Of a stretch of 64,000 bases of DNA, positions 17,442-25,310 are shown piece after piece. This stretch comes from Lachnospiraceae bacterium (GTDB lineage: Bacteria > Bacillota > Clostridia > Lachnospirales > Lachnospiraceae). A program made the translations under genes and the position numbers. The notes under the pieces are model-generated. The model had not been told where the DNA came from. It searched no databases and worked only from the letters and a program-made list of their open reading frames with translations. Every line of letters starts with the position of its first letter. Position 1 is the stretch's first letter. The stretch lies in assembly GCA_900752065.1 (NCBI GenBank), contig CAADTT010000052.1:1-64000 (forward strand), given 5' to 3'.

Positions 17442-17470
17442 ATTATATACCTATTAGGTAAATTTTTCAA
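17442..17470 (-). promoter_or_regulatory. Promoter of the zinc-ribbon/protease cluster with embedded operator
   Basis: Read leftward: TTGAAA (17470-17465), 17-nt spacer, TATAAT (17447-17442). The spacer contains ACCTAATAGGT (17459-17449), an 11-bp perfect palindrome one base from the -10 box. Repressor binding there would block RNA polymerase. The divergent XRE gene begins 72 bp to the right. Confidence 0.8.
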
Positions 17471-17541
17471 CACCTTATGGGTTATTGTTTTGAAGTGGTC
17501 ACATATGTATATAATAAAATTTAACTAATGGAGGATATTTC

Positions 17542-17883
17542 ATGAACAATTTAAACGAAGAAATCGGAAAAAGAATTTCCCAATTACGAAAAGAACACCA
17601 TCTGACGCAGGAGCAGCTTGCGGAAAGGCTTGATATCTCTATCAAACACTGTAGCTGCGTGGAACGCGGTATGGCTTCCCTGTCTTTGGAACGTCTTATT
17701 GATTTGTGCGATGTCCTTGATACTTCTCTGGACTATCTGATACGGGGCTATTCTGAGGATGGAAATTCAAAAATCCCGCCTTCCCTGATAGAAACTTTTT
17801 CCTGTTCTAACGAAAGAGAGCTTTCTTTATTAAAAGAATACTGGAATTTGTATTTGAAAATCAAAGCGAATCATGAGAATTAA
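17542..17883 (+). CDS. XRE-family (Cro/CI-type) transcriptional regulator
   Basis: 113 aa. An HTH_3 domain spans about 8-62 (IGKRISQLRKEHHLTQEQLAERL...ISIKHCSCVERG...LERLIDLCDVL), followed by a short C-terminal helix region with no peptidase or ligand domain. ATG has a GGAGG site. It is divergent from the zinc-ribbon cluster and shares its intergenic region, so it is the likely regulator of that promoter and of itself; this is inference from position and from the palindrome. A TTGAAG-N16-TAATAA sequence at about 17492-17519 may be its promoter. Confidence 0.88.
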   Translation: MNNLNEEIGKRISQLRKEHHLTQEQLAERLDISIKHCSCVERGMASLSLERLIDLCDVLDTSLDYLIRGYSEDGNSKIPPSLIETFSCSNERELSLLKEYWNLYLKIKANHEN

Positions 17884-17951
17884 AGAAGAACGCAGATTGG
17901 GAACATATGATACTTAAATCAAGTAATACTCATTGACCTGGAATGATAATT

Positions 17952-17990
17952 AAAAGTCCTCACTGCCAGAATCGCCTGGTAATGAGGACT
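17952..17990. terminator. Terminator between XRE gene and gene remnant
   Basis: AAAGTCCTCA...TGAGGACT hairpin, closely similar to that after pyrI (4491-4532), including part of the loop. It lies on the 3' side of the remnant in both places, so hairpin and remnant were probably copied as one unit. Confidence 0.7.
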
Positions 17991-18016
17991 ACTTCTTTTC
18001 TTCAAGAAGAAAACTT

Positions 18017-18283
18017 CTATACTTCTTCATATTTTCCGCCGTATACCACTTCACAATCCTTCCGGTAAAAAGCGATCCCATAGCAGAAAATCTTTTTATA
18101 TCCCTCCCGCCGCAGCTCCTCCATATATTTCTTTTCATGGATCTGCCGGACAGCCTTCGCAGCATCCTCCTCCATCGCCCGGTACAGGTCGCGGAAGTCC
18201 TGCTTTTTCACCTTTACCCGGAACCACTTCATTCCCTTACTTTTCTTATGATTCATTGTACAATAGCCGACACGACTATTCAA
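18017..18283 (-). pseudogene. Second remnant of the AAA-ATPase / PD-(D/E)XK-type gene
   Basis: An 88-codon frame. Its last 51 residues ([20 protein letters not shown]... to GGKYEEV) match the 4.6-kb remnant with one visible substitution. The preceding 37 residues ([11 protein letters not shown]..., [11 protein letters not shown]) do not match that copy and look joined by deletion. The nuclease core is absent, so it is certainly non-functional as an enzyme. Confidence 0.75.
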
Positions 18284-18360
18284 GTTTTACTTGTTACGGC
18301 ATCCAGAACCAGGCCGCAGCGGAATCTGACCGGACTGTTCAACAGTCTTTATAAGCAATA

Positions 18361-18384
18361 CCCCCGCAGCTAACGCCGCAGGGG
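18361..18384 (-). terminator. Hairpin at the end of rnpB
   Basis: CCCCTGCGGCGTTAGCTGCGGGGG read leftward: a stem of about 9-10 bp, 26 nt after the P1 helix. The T-run is poor (TATTGCTTAT). A second short palindrome (GACTGTTCAACAGTC, 18332-18346) follows. Confidence 0.6.
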
Positions 18385-18410
18385 ATATGTTGTGATCCAT
18401 ATAAAAATCT

Positions 18411-18760
18411 ATGATAAGCAGAACGATAAGCCGGGTTATGTCGTTGAATAATCATCTATCTAGGCCTGGCGTCACCGCCAGGCTCCAGCAACCCACCTGA
18501 GGCTGACGGGCCGCCATATGCCTCGTTTCGGTCTTGCTTCGGATGGGGTTTACATATGCCCCTCCTGTTACCAGGAGGGCGGTAGTCTCTTACACTGCCC
18601 TTCCACCCTTACCCGGAAATCCGGGCGGTTCATTTCTGTTGCACTATCCTTGGAGTCGCCTCCACCGGACGTTATCCGGCATCCTGCCCTGTGAAGCCCG
18701 GACTTTCCTCGTCTGGCACCTTTCGGCCTGCCAGCCGCGATTATTTGTTCTACTTATCAT
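18411..18760 (-). ncRNA. rnpB: RNase P RNA (bacterial class A-type)
   Basis: Read leftward it contains the conserved core of RNase P RNA: GAGGAAAGTCCGGGCT near the 5' end, CAGGGCAGG, the ACAGAAA-type segment, GGAAGGGCAGTG, and the 3' block ACATAACCCGGCTTATCG. The ends pair as P1 (5' ATGATAAGTAGAAC with 3' GTTCTGCTTATCAT). Length about 350 nt. It is the catalytic RNA that matures tRNA 5' ends. It has its own consensus promoter. The 563-bp gap between flanking reading frames is fully explained by this gene. Confidence 0.95.
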
Positions 18761-18772
18761 AAGACTGCATTG

Positions 18773-18801
18773 ATTCTACCATTTGATTTTATGAAAGTCA
18801 A
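18773..18801 (-). promoter_or_regulatory. Promoter of rnpB
   Basis: Read leftward: TTGACT (18801-18796), 17-nt spacer, TAGAAT (18778-18773). The predicted start point near 18766 lies 6 nt before P1. Confidence 0.85.
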
Positions 18802-18846
18802 GCCGCCCTCCTGAAGTTCCCGGTTGATATCAGGAAATGTTGAAGG

Positions 18847-20640
18847 TTACACTATGTCTGATGTCTCCATGCGCTCCAACTCATCCGCATACACCTTCCT
18901 TGACCTGTCATTAAAGAGCACCCACATAACAAGCTCCAGCTTTCCCGGATGCTCCGCTGCAAATTTCTTTGCTGTCTCTATGGCAATTTTCGCTGCCTCC
19001 TTCATAGGAAAATGATATACCCCTGTTGAAATCGAAGGAAATGCAATTTTCCGTATTCCATTTTCTACAGCCAGTTCCAGTGAAGAACGATAGCAGGAAG
19101 CAAGCAATTCCCGCTCCTTACCGTTTCCCCCATACCAAATCGGTCCTGGTGTGTGAATGACAAAATCACACGGCAGGTTATAAGCTTTTGTGATTTTTGC
19201 TTCACCTGTCCTGCATCCGTGAAGCATTCTGCATTCTTCAAGAAGTTCAGGCCCCGCTGCCTGATGGATCGCTCCGTCTACCCCTCCGCCTCCGAGCAGG
19301 CTGGTATTAGCCGCATTCACGATGGCAGAAACTCCCGGTACTTTTGTAATATCACCCTTGACAGCCAGAAAAATGGTTTCCGCAGCAGCTCTTTCGCAGT
19401 CCTCTTTCCATCTTGCATGTATATATTTTCTTTCCCAGTCATAATCCCTGTAAGCGCCGTATTCATCCATGCTGCATCCGTAACAAAGATCATCCGCCAT
19501 TTCCAAAATCACATCGGAAAGCTCCAGATTCTGCTTCCACTTATCCTCTATTGCATCATAGCCCAACAATGCGCCCAGGATATTTCCCGTAACCGCACCT
19601 GTGGAATCGCTGTCTCCCTTATGGTTTACTGCCGCAATAACTCCGGCTGAAAAGTCGTCCGGATACCGTAAGCTGCAATAAATAGAAATGCCAAGCGTCT
19701 CTTCCGCAACCCAGCCCTCCCCGATCCGATGGATATTTTCCAGATCCGAATCTGTATTCTCCGAAAGCTGCACAGCCAGATCTATAATATCCGTCAGCTC
19801 CTGCAAATGCTGATCGCCTTCAAAGATCCTCGCCGCTGCGTCTCTTGCTTCCAGAACGATTTCCTTTAACGTCTGCCTCTGCTCCGGAAATACAATCCGG
19901 CGGATGATATGCGTGAGTACCGCCGCAGGCATATATCCAAGCGAATGTCCATGCGTGATCGCAGCAAGCTCCGCTCCTTCATAATCCAAATCATCCAGGT
20001 TTCCCCAGTAAAAATCGCCGCATAATGCAAGCGGAGCCACCCGCATGACACCTCCGCAGCCCTTTCTGTTATTCTGCGGCTCCTTGATATAATCATACAC
20101 ATAAGTATTATTCACCATCTGATATCTGATGGCAGAAAGGCAGGTATTTCCCGGCAGACGCCTGCTGTACAGTGCAGGAACATCTGACAGCCACGAAATA
20201 TTTTCACCTATCGTATTATGGAGTTTTTTTCTGTTCTCAGCAAAAGAAACCTCCTGTGTACGCAGCCAGTCCTCATAAGCTTTTCTTACATAACTCCGCG
20301 AAGGGCCTCCAATCCCCCGCATACATCCTCTTGTGATTCCAACCAAAATACCGTTCGCTGTAAAAAGCGTCATCTGTGTATCATCCGATATCAGTGCTTT
20401 CCCACTTTCAGAATCCAATTCATATTCCTGAATCCCTCCAGATCCATAACGCAAAAATATCTCTTTTTCCCTTGAAAATTCCACCGGGTACCCCAACGCA
20501 TCACCAACGGCTCCTCCATACAGGCATCCCCGTATTTTATCCAGATGAACCTCCGCTTCCTCCCGCTTTTTCATGACACGCTCCGCTTCCGCACGGTCTT
20601 CCGGCTGACATAACAGATCCTCCAAATTGTCGTTCCACAT
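18847..20640 (-). CDS. ADP-ribosylglycohydrolase (DraG-type) fused to a macrodomain
   Basis: 597 aa from the ATG at 20640 (AAAGGAGAAATATTT site). Residues about 35-370 are the ADP-ribosylglycohydrolase fold: GCLYGGAVGDALGYPVEF, SDDTQMTLFTANG, GHSLGYMPAAVL and the C-terminal HKGDSDSTGAVTGNILGALLG, which carry the expected metal-binding Asp residues. Residues about 415-590 are a macrodomain: VKGDITKVP, IVNAANTSLLGGGGVDGAIH, ISTGVYHFPMKEAAKIA. The family members remove ADP-ribose from arginine or serine-type links and from acidic residues or O-acetyl-ADP-ribose, so a two-activity eraser of ADP-ribosylation is likely. No toxin-like ADP-ribosyltransferase was seen in the window. It precedes rnpB. 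Confidence 0.92.
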   Translation of the reverse strand: MWNDNLEDLLCQPEDRAEAERVMKKREEAEVHLDKIRGCLYGGAVGDALGYPVEFSREKEIFLRYGSGGIQEYELDSESGKALISDDTQMTLFTANGILVGITRGCMRGIGGPSRSYVRKAYEDWLRTQEVSFAENRKKLHNTIGENISWLSDVPALYSRRLPGNTCLSAIRYQMVNNTYVYDYIKEPQNNRKGCGGVMRVAPLALCGDFYWGNLDDLDYEGAELAAITHGHSLGYMPAAVLTHIIRRIVFPEQRQTLKEIVLEARDAAARIFEGDQHLQELTDIIDLAVQLSENTDSDLENIHRIGEGWVAEETLGISIYCSLRYPDDFSAGVIAAVNHKGDSDSTGAVTGNILGALLGYDAIEDKWKQNLELSDVILEMADDLCYGCSMDEYGAYRDYDWERKYIHARWKEDCERAAAETIFLAVKGDITKVPGVSAIVNAANTSLLGGGGVDGAIHQAAGPELLEECRMLHGCRTGEAKITKAYNLPCDFVIHTPGPIWYGGNGKERELLASCYRSSLELAVENGIRKIAFPSISTGVYHFPMKEAAKIAIETAKKFAAEHPGKLELVMWVLFNDRSRKVYADELERMETSDIV

Positions 20641-20691
20641 AAATATTTCTCCTTTGCATCGCTTCATCTTCTTCCGGTTCACCGAACTCCC

Positions 20692-20853
20692 AGTACATCG
20701 TTCAAAAATTGGCTAGACCAATAACACAGTATCAATTTTCATTCTGCAAAGAAGAAAATCGACGGCGCAGCGGTGGCTGCGTCTAGATTTTCTGATGTAG
20801 CAGATGGAAATTCAGACAAGTTATTGGACTAGATATTTGCAGAACGATGTACT
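20692..20853. repeat. 162-bp near-palindromic hairpin element
   Basis: The outer arms are perfect (AGTACATCGTTC at 20692-20703, GAACGATGTACT at 20842-20853). Further in, CCAATAAC/GTTATTGG and imperfect AT-rich arms pair, and the apex is CGCAG-CGGTGG-CTGCG at 20766-20781. It covers nearly the whole gap between two same-strand genes and includes two bases of the nucleoside kinase stop codon. It has no coding frame and looks like a mobile or structured intergenic element. No second copy was found by eye. Confidence 0.75.
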
Positions 20854-22534
20854 AGATCTGATAGCATCCCCCGCCCACAAATTCCCTTAACAGCGAGTTT
20901 GTCGGGATGCTGTCATCCGGGATCCCCACAAAGTAATCCAAGAACTTCAGCAGCCGCTTCGCCTCCTGATACTCCGGCTCCGTCTTTCCGATACCGAACA
21001 GCAAAGGCTCTGCATAAATCTTCAAAGCTGCAAACTCATAGATCAGCGCCGAGTTAAACATCACGTCCGCTTCCTCCTGGAAGGGGAAAATATAAGACTC
21101 CTCCCCCCGGCGCACGGACTCCCACATGGCTATGGTGTTTTTCGCACTGGTTCCCCGCGTCCTGGCATCCCGCACGATCCGGCGGAGAAGCCTGCCGTCC
21201 GTGGTGGGGATCCGATTGTGCTCATCAATATTGAGCTGGGTCAGTGCGCTGATATAGATCCGGAACTTACTCTCATCCGGCACATGGGCAGTCATGGCAG
21301 GATTCAGGCAGTGGATTCCCTCGATGAGCAGAATATCCTCCGGTCCGAGCTTCTTATAGTTTCCCCGGTACTCCCGGAATCCGGTCTTGAAATTATAGTG
21401 GGGAAGCTCTACCCGTTTTCCCTCCAGAAGCGCCTCCATATCCCGCTGAAACAGCTCCACATCCAGCGCCTCCAGACATTCAAAATCATGCTTTCCCTCC
21501 GCGTCTCTCGGCGTATCCTCCCGGTTCACAAAGTAATCATCCACTGCAATCGGATGGGGCTTTAAGCCGTGAGCTGCAAGCTGTATGGCAAGCCTGTGGG
21601 AAAAAGTCGTCTTTCCTGAAGAAGACGGTCCCGCGATCATGATCAGCTTCTTTTCCCGATGCTCTGCGATCTGTCTGGCGATCTCCGCGATCTTCTGCTC
21701 CTGCAGGGCCTCCTGAATCAAAATCAGATCCTGAATATCCTTATGAACGATATAGTCATTCAGCGCCCCCACCGTAGGGATCTCCAGCATCTCGCCCCAC
21801 TCCATCGATTCCTTCTGCACCTGAAAGATTTTTCTCTGAGGCGCGAAGGCGGGGAGCTTCTTCGGCTCCTTCCTTCCCGGCATCAGCAGAACAAACCCGT
21901 CATCATAAAGCTTCAGGTCAAAATATTTCAGATAGGAAGTATTCGGCACCATAAAGCCGTAATTATAATCCTCGAAATCATCAATGCTGTACAGATTCAC
22001 CTTCGAAACTCTCCGGTAATGAAACAGCTTTTCCTTATCCTTCATTCCATATTTCTGGAAAAGTGCGATCGCGTCATCCGTGTTCAGACTCTGCTTCTCA
22101 ATGGGAATACCTGCATCCACAAGCTGCCGCATATACATCTTTACTCTTTCCAGAAATGCCTCATCTACCCTCACATTTCCCTTCACCGTACAGTACACGC
22201 CGCCGCTCACAGCAAAGTGAACGCCCACCTTCTCGATCTGTTCATGTCCTCCTTCGTGATAGACTGCCTTCATCAAAAGAAGCACCATGCTCCTGCGGTA
22301 CGTCTGAAATCCGATCTTATCCCCCGTGGTCACAAAACTGAGGCGGCAATCCTCCTCCAGACATTTGTGAAGCTCCCGCAGCCTGTCATTCGCCCAGACC
22401 AGAACAATATCATTTTCCTCCAAGTCCTGATAATCCCCTGCAATCGCCTCATAAGATGTGCCAAGCGGATATTCTCTGCTGTCCTTTCCAATCTGCACAA
22501 CCGCTGTTTCCTTTTCCGTCATATCCCTCTCCAT
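20852..22534 (-). CDS. TGS/ThrRS-like domain nucleoside kinase (uridine kinase family)
   Basis: 560 aa. N-terminal TGS-like part (about 8-70), then a threonyl-tRNA synthetase second-additional-domain-like region with HEGGHEQIEKVG (about 95-200). The C-terminal phosphoribulokinase/uridine kinase domain has Walker A GPSSSGKTT (about residue 302), PIAVDDYFVNRED and IEGIHCLNP. Firmicutes proteins of this plan are annotated as nucleoside kinases; the exact substrate is unproven and the N-terminal half lacks the ThrRS catalytic core. Start at 22534 or 22522; the first ATG directly abuts GGAGG. It is the last gene of the long leftward run, and its stop lies in the hairpin element. Confidence 0.85.
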   Translation of the reverse strand: MERDMTEKETAVVQIGKDSREYPLGTSYEAIAGDYQDLEENDIVLVWANDRLRELHKCLEEDCRLSFVTTGDKIGFQTYRRSMVLLLMKAVYHEGGHEQIEKVGVHFAVSGGVYCTVKGNVRVDEAFLERVKMYMRQLVDAGIPIEKQSLNTDDAIALFQKYGMKDKEKLFHYRRVSKVNLYSIDDFEDYNYGFMVPNTSYLKYFDLKLYDDGFVLLMPGRKEPKKLPAFAPQRKIFQVQKESMEWGEMLEIPTVGALNDYIVHKDIQDLILIQEALQEQKIAEIARQIAEHREKKLIMIAGPSSSGKTTFSHRLAIQLAAHGLKPHPIAVDDYFVNREDTPRDAEGKHDFECLEALDVELFQRDMEALLEGKRVELPHYNFKTGFREYRGNYKKLGPEDILLIEGIHCLNPAMTAHVPDESKFRIYISALTQLNIDEHNRIPTTDGRLLRRIVRDARTRGTSAKNTIAMWESVRRGEESYIFPFQEEADVMFNSALIYEFAALKIYAEPLLFGIGKTEPEYQEAKRLLKFLDYFVGIPDDSIPTNSLLREFVGGGCYQI

Positions 22535-22608
22535 CCTCCATACAAAAAATCATTCTGCCCTGCTGCTTTCCGCCGGCAGTTCTCCATAATTACAGAATGC
22601 TTAGACCC

Positions 22609-23433
22609 TCAAATCACAGTAAAAGGATTCTCGATCTCTTCTGTAAAAATCTCCAGCTCCGGAAATTTTTCTTTCATATAAGCTGCCATCTGCGGGATAA
22701 AAATATGCTCGATCCCATAATGCCCCGCATCGATCACTGCCAGCCCCTGCATCACTGCGTCGATGCCGTCATGATGTCCGAAGTCTCCGGTGATCAGCAC
22801 CTGTGCTCCTGTATTCAGGGCAGCCTTTACCATACTCTTCCCGGATCCCGGCAGCACAGCGGCTCTCGTAACCTTCTGCTGCAAATTTCCGAAGATTTTC
22901 ACCGTCTCCAGCCCGAAAACCTTCTTCACATGCTCCCCGCATTCCAGCAGGGTCATCTCCCCGGGAAGCTCCCCGGTACGCCCAAAGCCCTCTTTTCGCT
23001 CTCCGTCCTCATACGTCACTTCCATCACTTCCGCCTGACACAGCCCCAGCATCTCGCCTGCCAGCGCCCCCATCGTCACCACATCGTAATTCGTGTGCAT
23101 AGCATAGCAGGAAATCCCGCTCTGGATCAGACTTACGATCCTGCGCCCGGTAAAGTCATCCGTATTCACCTTTTTGATGGGTGCAAACAGAAGAGGATGA
23201 TGGGTCAGAAGAAGATCTGTCCCCACATTCCGGGCTTTTTCGATCACCTGATCGGTAGCGTCCAGCGCGATATAGACCTTTTCGACTTCCACTCCCCTGC
23301 TGCCTGCCTGCAGTCCCGAATTATCCCAGCTCTCCGCCATATTGAGGGGGTATTTCTTTTCCAGTTCCTCTATGATCTCCCCGCAGCTTCTGCCGCCTCT
23401 TTTGCACATCTTGGCCTCACGCCTCAAACTCAT
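22609..23433 (-). CDS. Nif3-like dinuclear metal-centre protein
   Basis: 274 aa. Motifs: AESWDNSGLQ near the N terminus, THHPLLF (metal ligands), AMHTNYDVV, and C-terminal ITGDFGHHD and DAGHYGIEH, which form the dimetal site of the Nif3/YqfO family. The family assembles as hexamers; its reaction is unsettled (it has been called GTP cyclohydrolase I type 2). The ATG overlaps the trmK stop by 4 bp, so the two are translationally coupled, the usual arrangement in Firmicutes. Confidence 0.92.
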   Translation of the reverse strand: MSLRREAKMCKRGGRSCGEIIEELEKKYPLNMAESWDNSGLQAGSRGVEVEKVYIALDATDQVIEKARNVGTDLLLTHHPLLFAPIKKVNTDDFTGRRIVSLIQSGISCYAMHTNYDVVTMGALAGEMLGLCQAEVMEVTYEDGERKEGFGRTGELPGEMTLLECGEHVKKVFGLETVKIFGNLQQKVTRAAVLPGSGKSMVKAALNTGAQVLITGDFGHHDGIDAVMQGLAVIDAGHYGIEHIFIPQMAAYMKEKFPELEIFTEEIENPFTVI

Positions 23434-24122
23434 ACCATCATCTCCTCTGCCCTTTTCAACTGCTCAAGCTTTTCTTCGATTTCTTTCATTCGTTCCTCAG
23501 CTCTCGGAGTGCCGCTCTTAGCCAGCTCTTCTTTTACCCGCCGGAACGTTCCTTTTTCCTTTTCCAGACAGGTCTTCAGGCATGCATCCCTGTTTTTCAG
23601 AAGACAGGGGCCGTACAGGTATTCTATGTCGGAAAGCTTTTCCGCTATTCCGTGGACGGCATACATCATGGGATAATACTTTCCGTCCTCCAGGATCATT
23701 TTTTCCTTCGTGATCTGATATCCTGATTCGTACAGATACCTGCGCACCCTGTCAATATCGGACTGGGGCTGCAGCACCAGCTCTTTTACTGTACGCAGCA
23801 CTTCTGCTCCCTCTTTTAGAATTTTTATCACAAGGCTTCCGCCCATACCTGCGATCACGACACTCTCTGCCTCTCCCGGCCGAAGCGCCGCCACTCCGTC
23901 TGAAAGACGCGTCTCTATCTTCTCTTCCAATCCATGAAGCTTTATATTTTCTCTGGCTCTCTCCAGAGGACCCCGGTTGATATCCAGGGCAATAGCACCG
24001 GGAATCACGCCCTGTTCTGTCAGCCAGAGCGGTATGTATCCGTGGTCTGTTCCCACATCTGCCAGCCGGAGGCCAGGAGTGACCAGGCCCGCGACAGCCA
24101 ACAATCTTTCTGATAACTGCAT
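23430..24122 (-). CDS. trmK: tRNA (adenine(22)-N1)-methyltransferase
   Basis: 230 aa. SAM-binding Rossmann motifs: ADVGTDHGYIPLWL near residue 20, AIALDINRGPLERARENI, VVIAGMGGSLV and LVLQPQSDI, all typical of TrmK, which methylates A22 in the tRNA D-arm. The C-terminal part (about 155-230) is a coiled-coil. It lies 10 bp after rpoD and overlaps the Nif3-like gene. Confidence 0.92.
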   Translation of the reverse strand: MQLSERLLAVAGLVTPGLRLADVGTDHGYIPLWLTEQGVIPGAIALDINRGPLERARENIKLHGLEEKIETRLSDGVAALRPGEAESVVIAGMGGSLVIKILKEGAEVLRTVKELVLQPQSDIDRVRRYLYESGYQITKEKMILEDGKYYPMMYAVHGIAEKLSDIEYLYGPCLLKNRDACLKTCLEKEKGTFRRVKEELAKSGTPRAEERMKEIEEKLEQLKRAEEMMV

Positions 24123-24132
24123 GTTTCTCTTC

Positions 24133-25269
24133 CTAATCCAAATAGTCTTTTAGTATTCTGCTTCTGCTGGGATGTCTCAGCTTCCTGAGAGCCTTCGCCT
24201 CGATCTGGCGGATGCGCTCTCTCGTTACATTGAACTCTTTTCCCACTTCCTCCAGCGTCCTGGGGCGCCCGTCCCCCAGCCCGTAGCGAAGCCGGATGAC
24301 CTTCTCTTCTCTCTCCGTCAGTGTCTCCATAACTTCCTCAAGCTGCTCCCGCAGCAAGGTATAGGCCGCCTCCTCCGCCGGAACCGGAATGTTGTTATCC
24401 TGAATGAAATCACCCAGATGGCTGTCATCCTCCTCGCCCACAGGCGTCTCCAGAGATACCGGCTCCTGGGAAATTTTCAGGATCTCCCGCACTCTTTCCA
24501 CCGGAACACCCATTTCCTTTGCGATCTCTTCCGCTTTTGGCTCCCGCCCGTACTGCTGCAGGAGCTGCCTGGACACGCGGATCGTCCGGTTGATCGTCTC
24601 AACCATATGAACCGGAATCCGGATCGTCCTCGCCTGGTCTGCGATGGCTCTTGTGATCGCCTGCCGGATCCACCATGTCGCATAAGTACTAAACTTAAAT
24701 CCCTTCTGATAATCAAACTTCTCCACCGCTTTGATAAGCCCCAGATTTCCTTCCTGGATCAGATCAAGAAGTGCCATTCCGCGCCCCATATAACGTTTCG
24801 CAATACTCACCACAAGACGCAGATTTGCCTCTGCCAGCTTGTTCTTCGCTTCCTCTCTCTCCTCCGGACTGCCTTCCTCCATGCGCCGGCACAGTGCGAT
24901 CTCCTCCTCCGCTGTGAGCAGCGGAATTTTCCCGATCTCTTTGAGATACATGCGTACCGGATCTTCGATGCCTACCCCTTCCGGCACAGACAGATCCTCC
25001 TTTGCAGGATCGATTTCTTCTTCCTCTGTGGAAAATACCATGTCATCCTCACTGTTCAGGAGAAAGCTTTCCTCCTTATCTGACATATTCAGGATGTCCA
25101 CGCCCTTGCTCTCCAGATACTCATAAACAGCATCGCACTGTTCTTCACTTAAAGGCGTCTCTTTAAAAAAGTCCGTGATCTCTTTGTAATCCAGAACATT
25201 TTTCTTTTCTTTTGCAAATGCCAGTAGTTCCTTTAATTTTGCTTCAAAACCTGCTGCCTTCTGTTCCAT
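24133..25269 (-). CDS. rpoD: Primary RNA polymerase sigma factor (sigma-A)
   Basis: 378 aa. Region 1.1-like N terminus (about 10-60); region 1.2 ([21 protein letters not shown]); region 2 with the core-binding and -10 helix ([37 protein letters not shown]); region 3 (about 215-290); region 4.2 ([27 protein letters not shown]), which reads TTGACA boxes. The consensus promoters in this window match it. Downstream of dnaG by 41 bp, the classic macromolecular-synthesis pair. Confidence 0.97.
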   Translation of the reverse strand: MEQKAAGFEAKLKELLAFAKEKKNVLDYKEITDFFKETPLSEEQCDAVYEYLESKGVDILNMSDKEESFLLNSEDDMVFSTEEEEIDPAKEDLSVPEGVGIEDPVRMYLKEIGKIPLLTAEEEIALCRRMEEGSPEEREEAKNKLAEANLRLVVSIAKRYMGRGMALLDLIQEGNLGLIKAVEKFDYQKGFKFSTYATWWIRQAITRAIADQARTIRIPVHMVETINRTIRVSRQLLQQYGREPKAEEIAKEMGVPVERVREILKISQEPVSLETPVGEEDDSHLGDFIQDNNIPVPAEEAAYTLLREQLEEVMETLTEREEKVIRLRYGLGDGRPRTLEEVGKEFNVTRERIRQIEAKALRKLRHPSRSRILKDYLD

Positions 25270-25310
25270 CCGGTTTCCTGCCTTTCCTCTGTCTTTTCTG
25301 AGTCTTTACC

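Noticed and set aside
18534..18773. 79-codon plus-strand frame opposite rnpB
   Set aside because: It lies wholly in the RNase P RNA gene on the other strand.
18847..20640. ADP-ribosylation toxin-antitoxin pair (DarTG-like)
   Set aside because: No DarT-like or other ADP-ribosyltransferase frame is adjacent on either side.
22456..23676. 406-codon plus-strand frame, one of several long frames opposite real genes (also 25548-26642, 34761-36017, 38003-39103 and 21659-22681)
   Set aside because: All lie antisense to confidently identified genes, are rich in His, Leu, Cys and Arg as expected from antisense codons, and lack ribosome sites.
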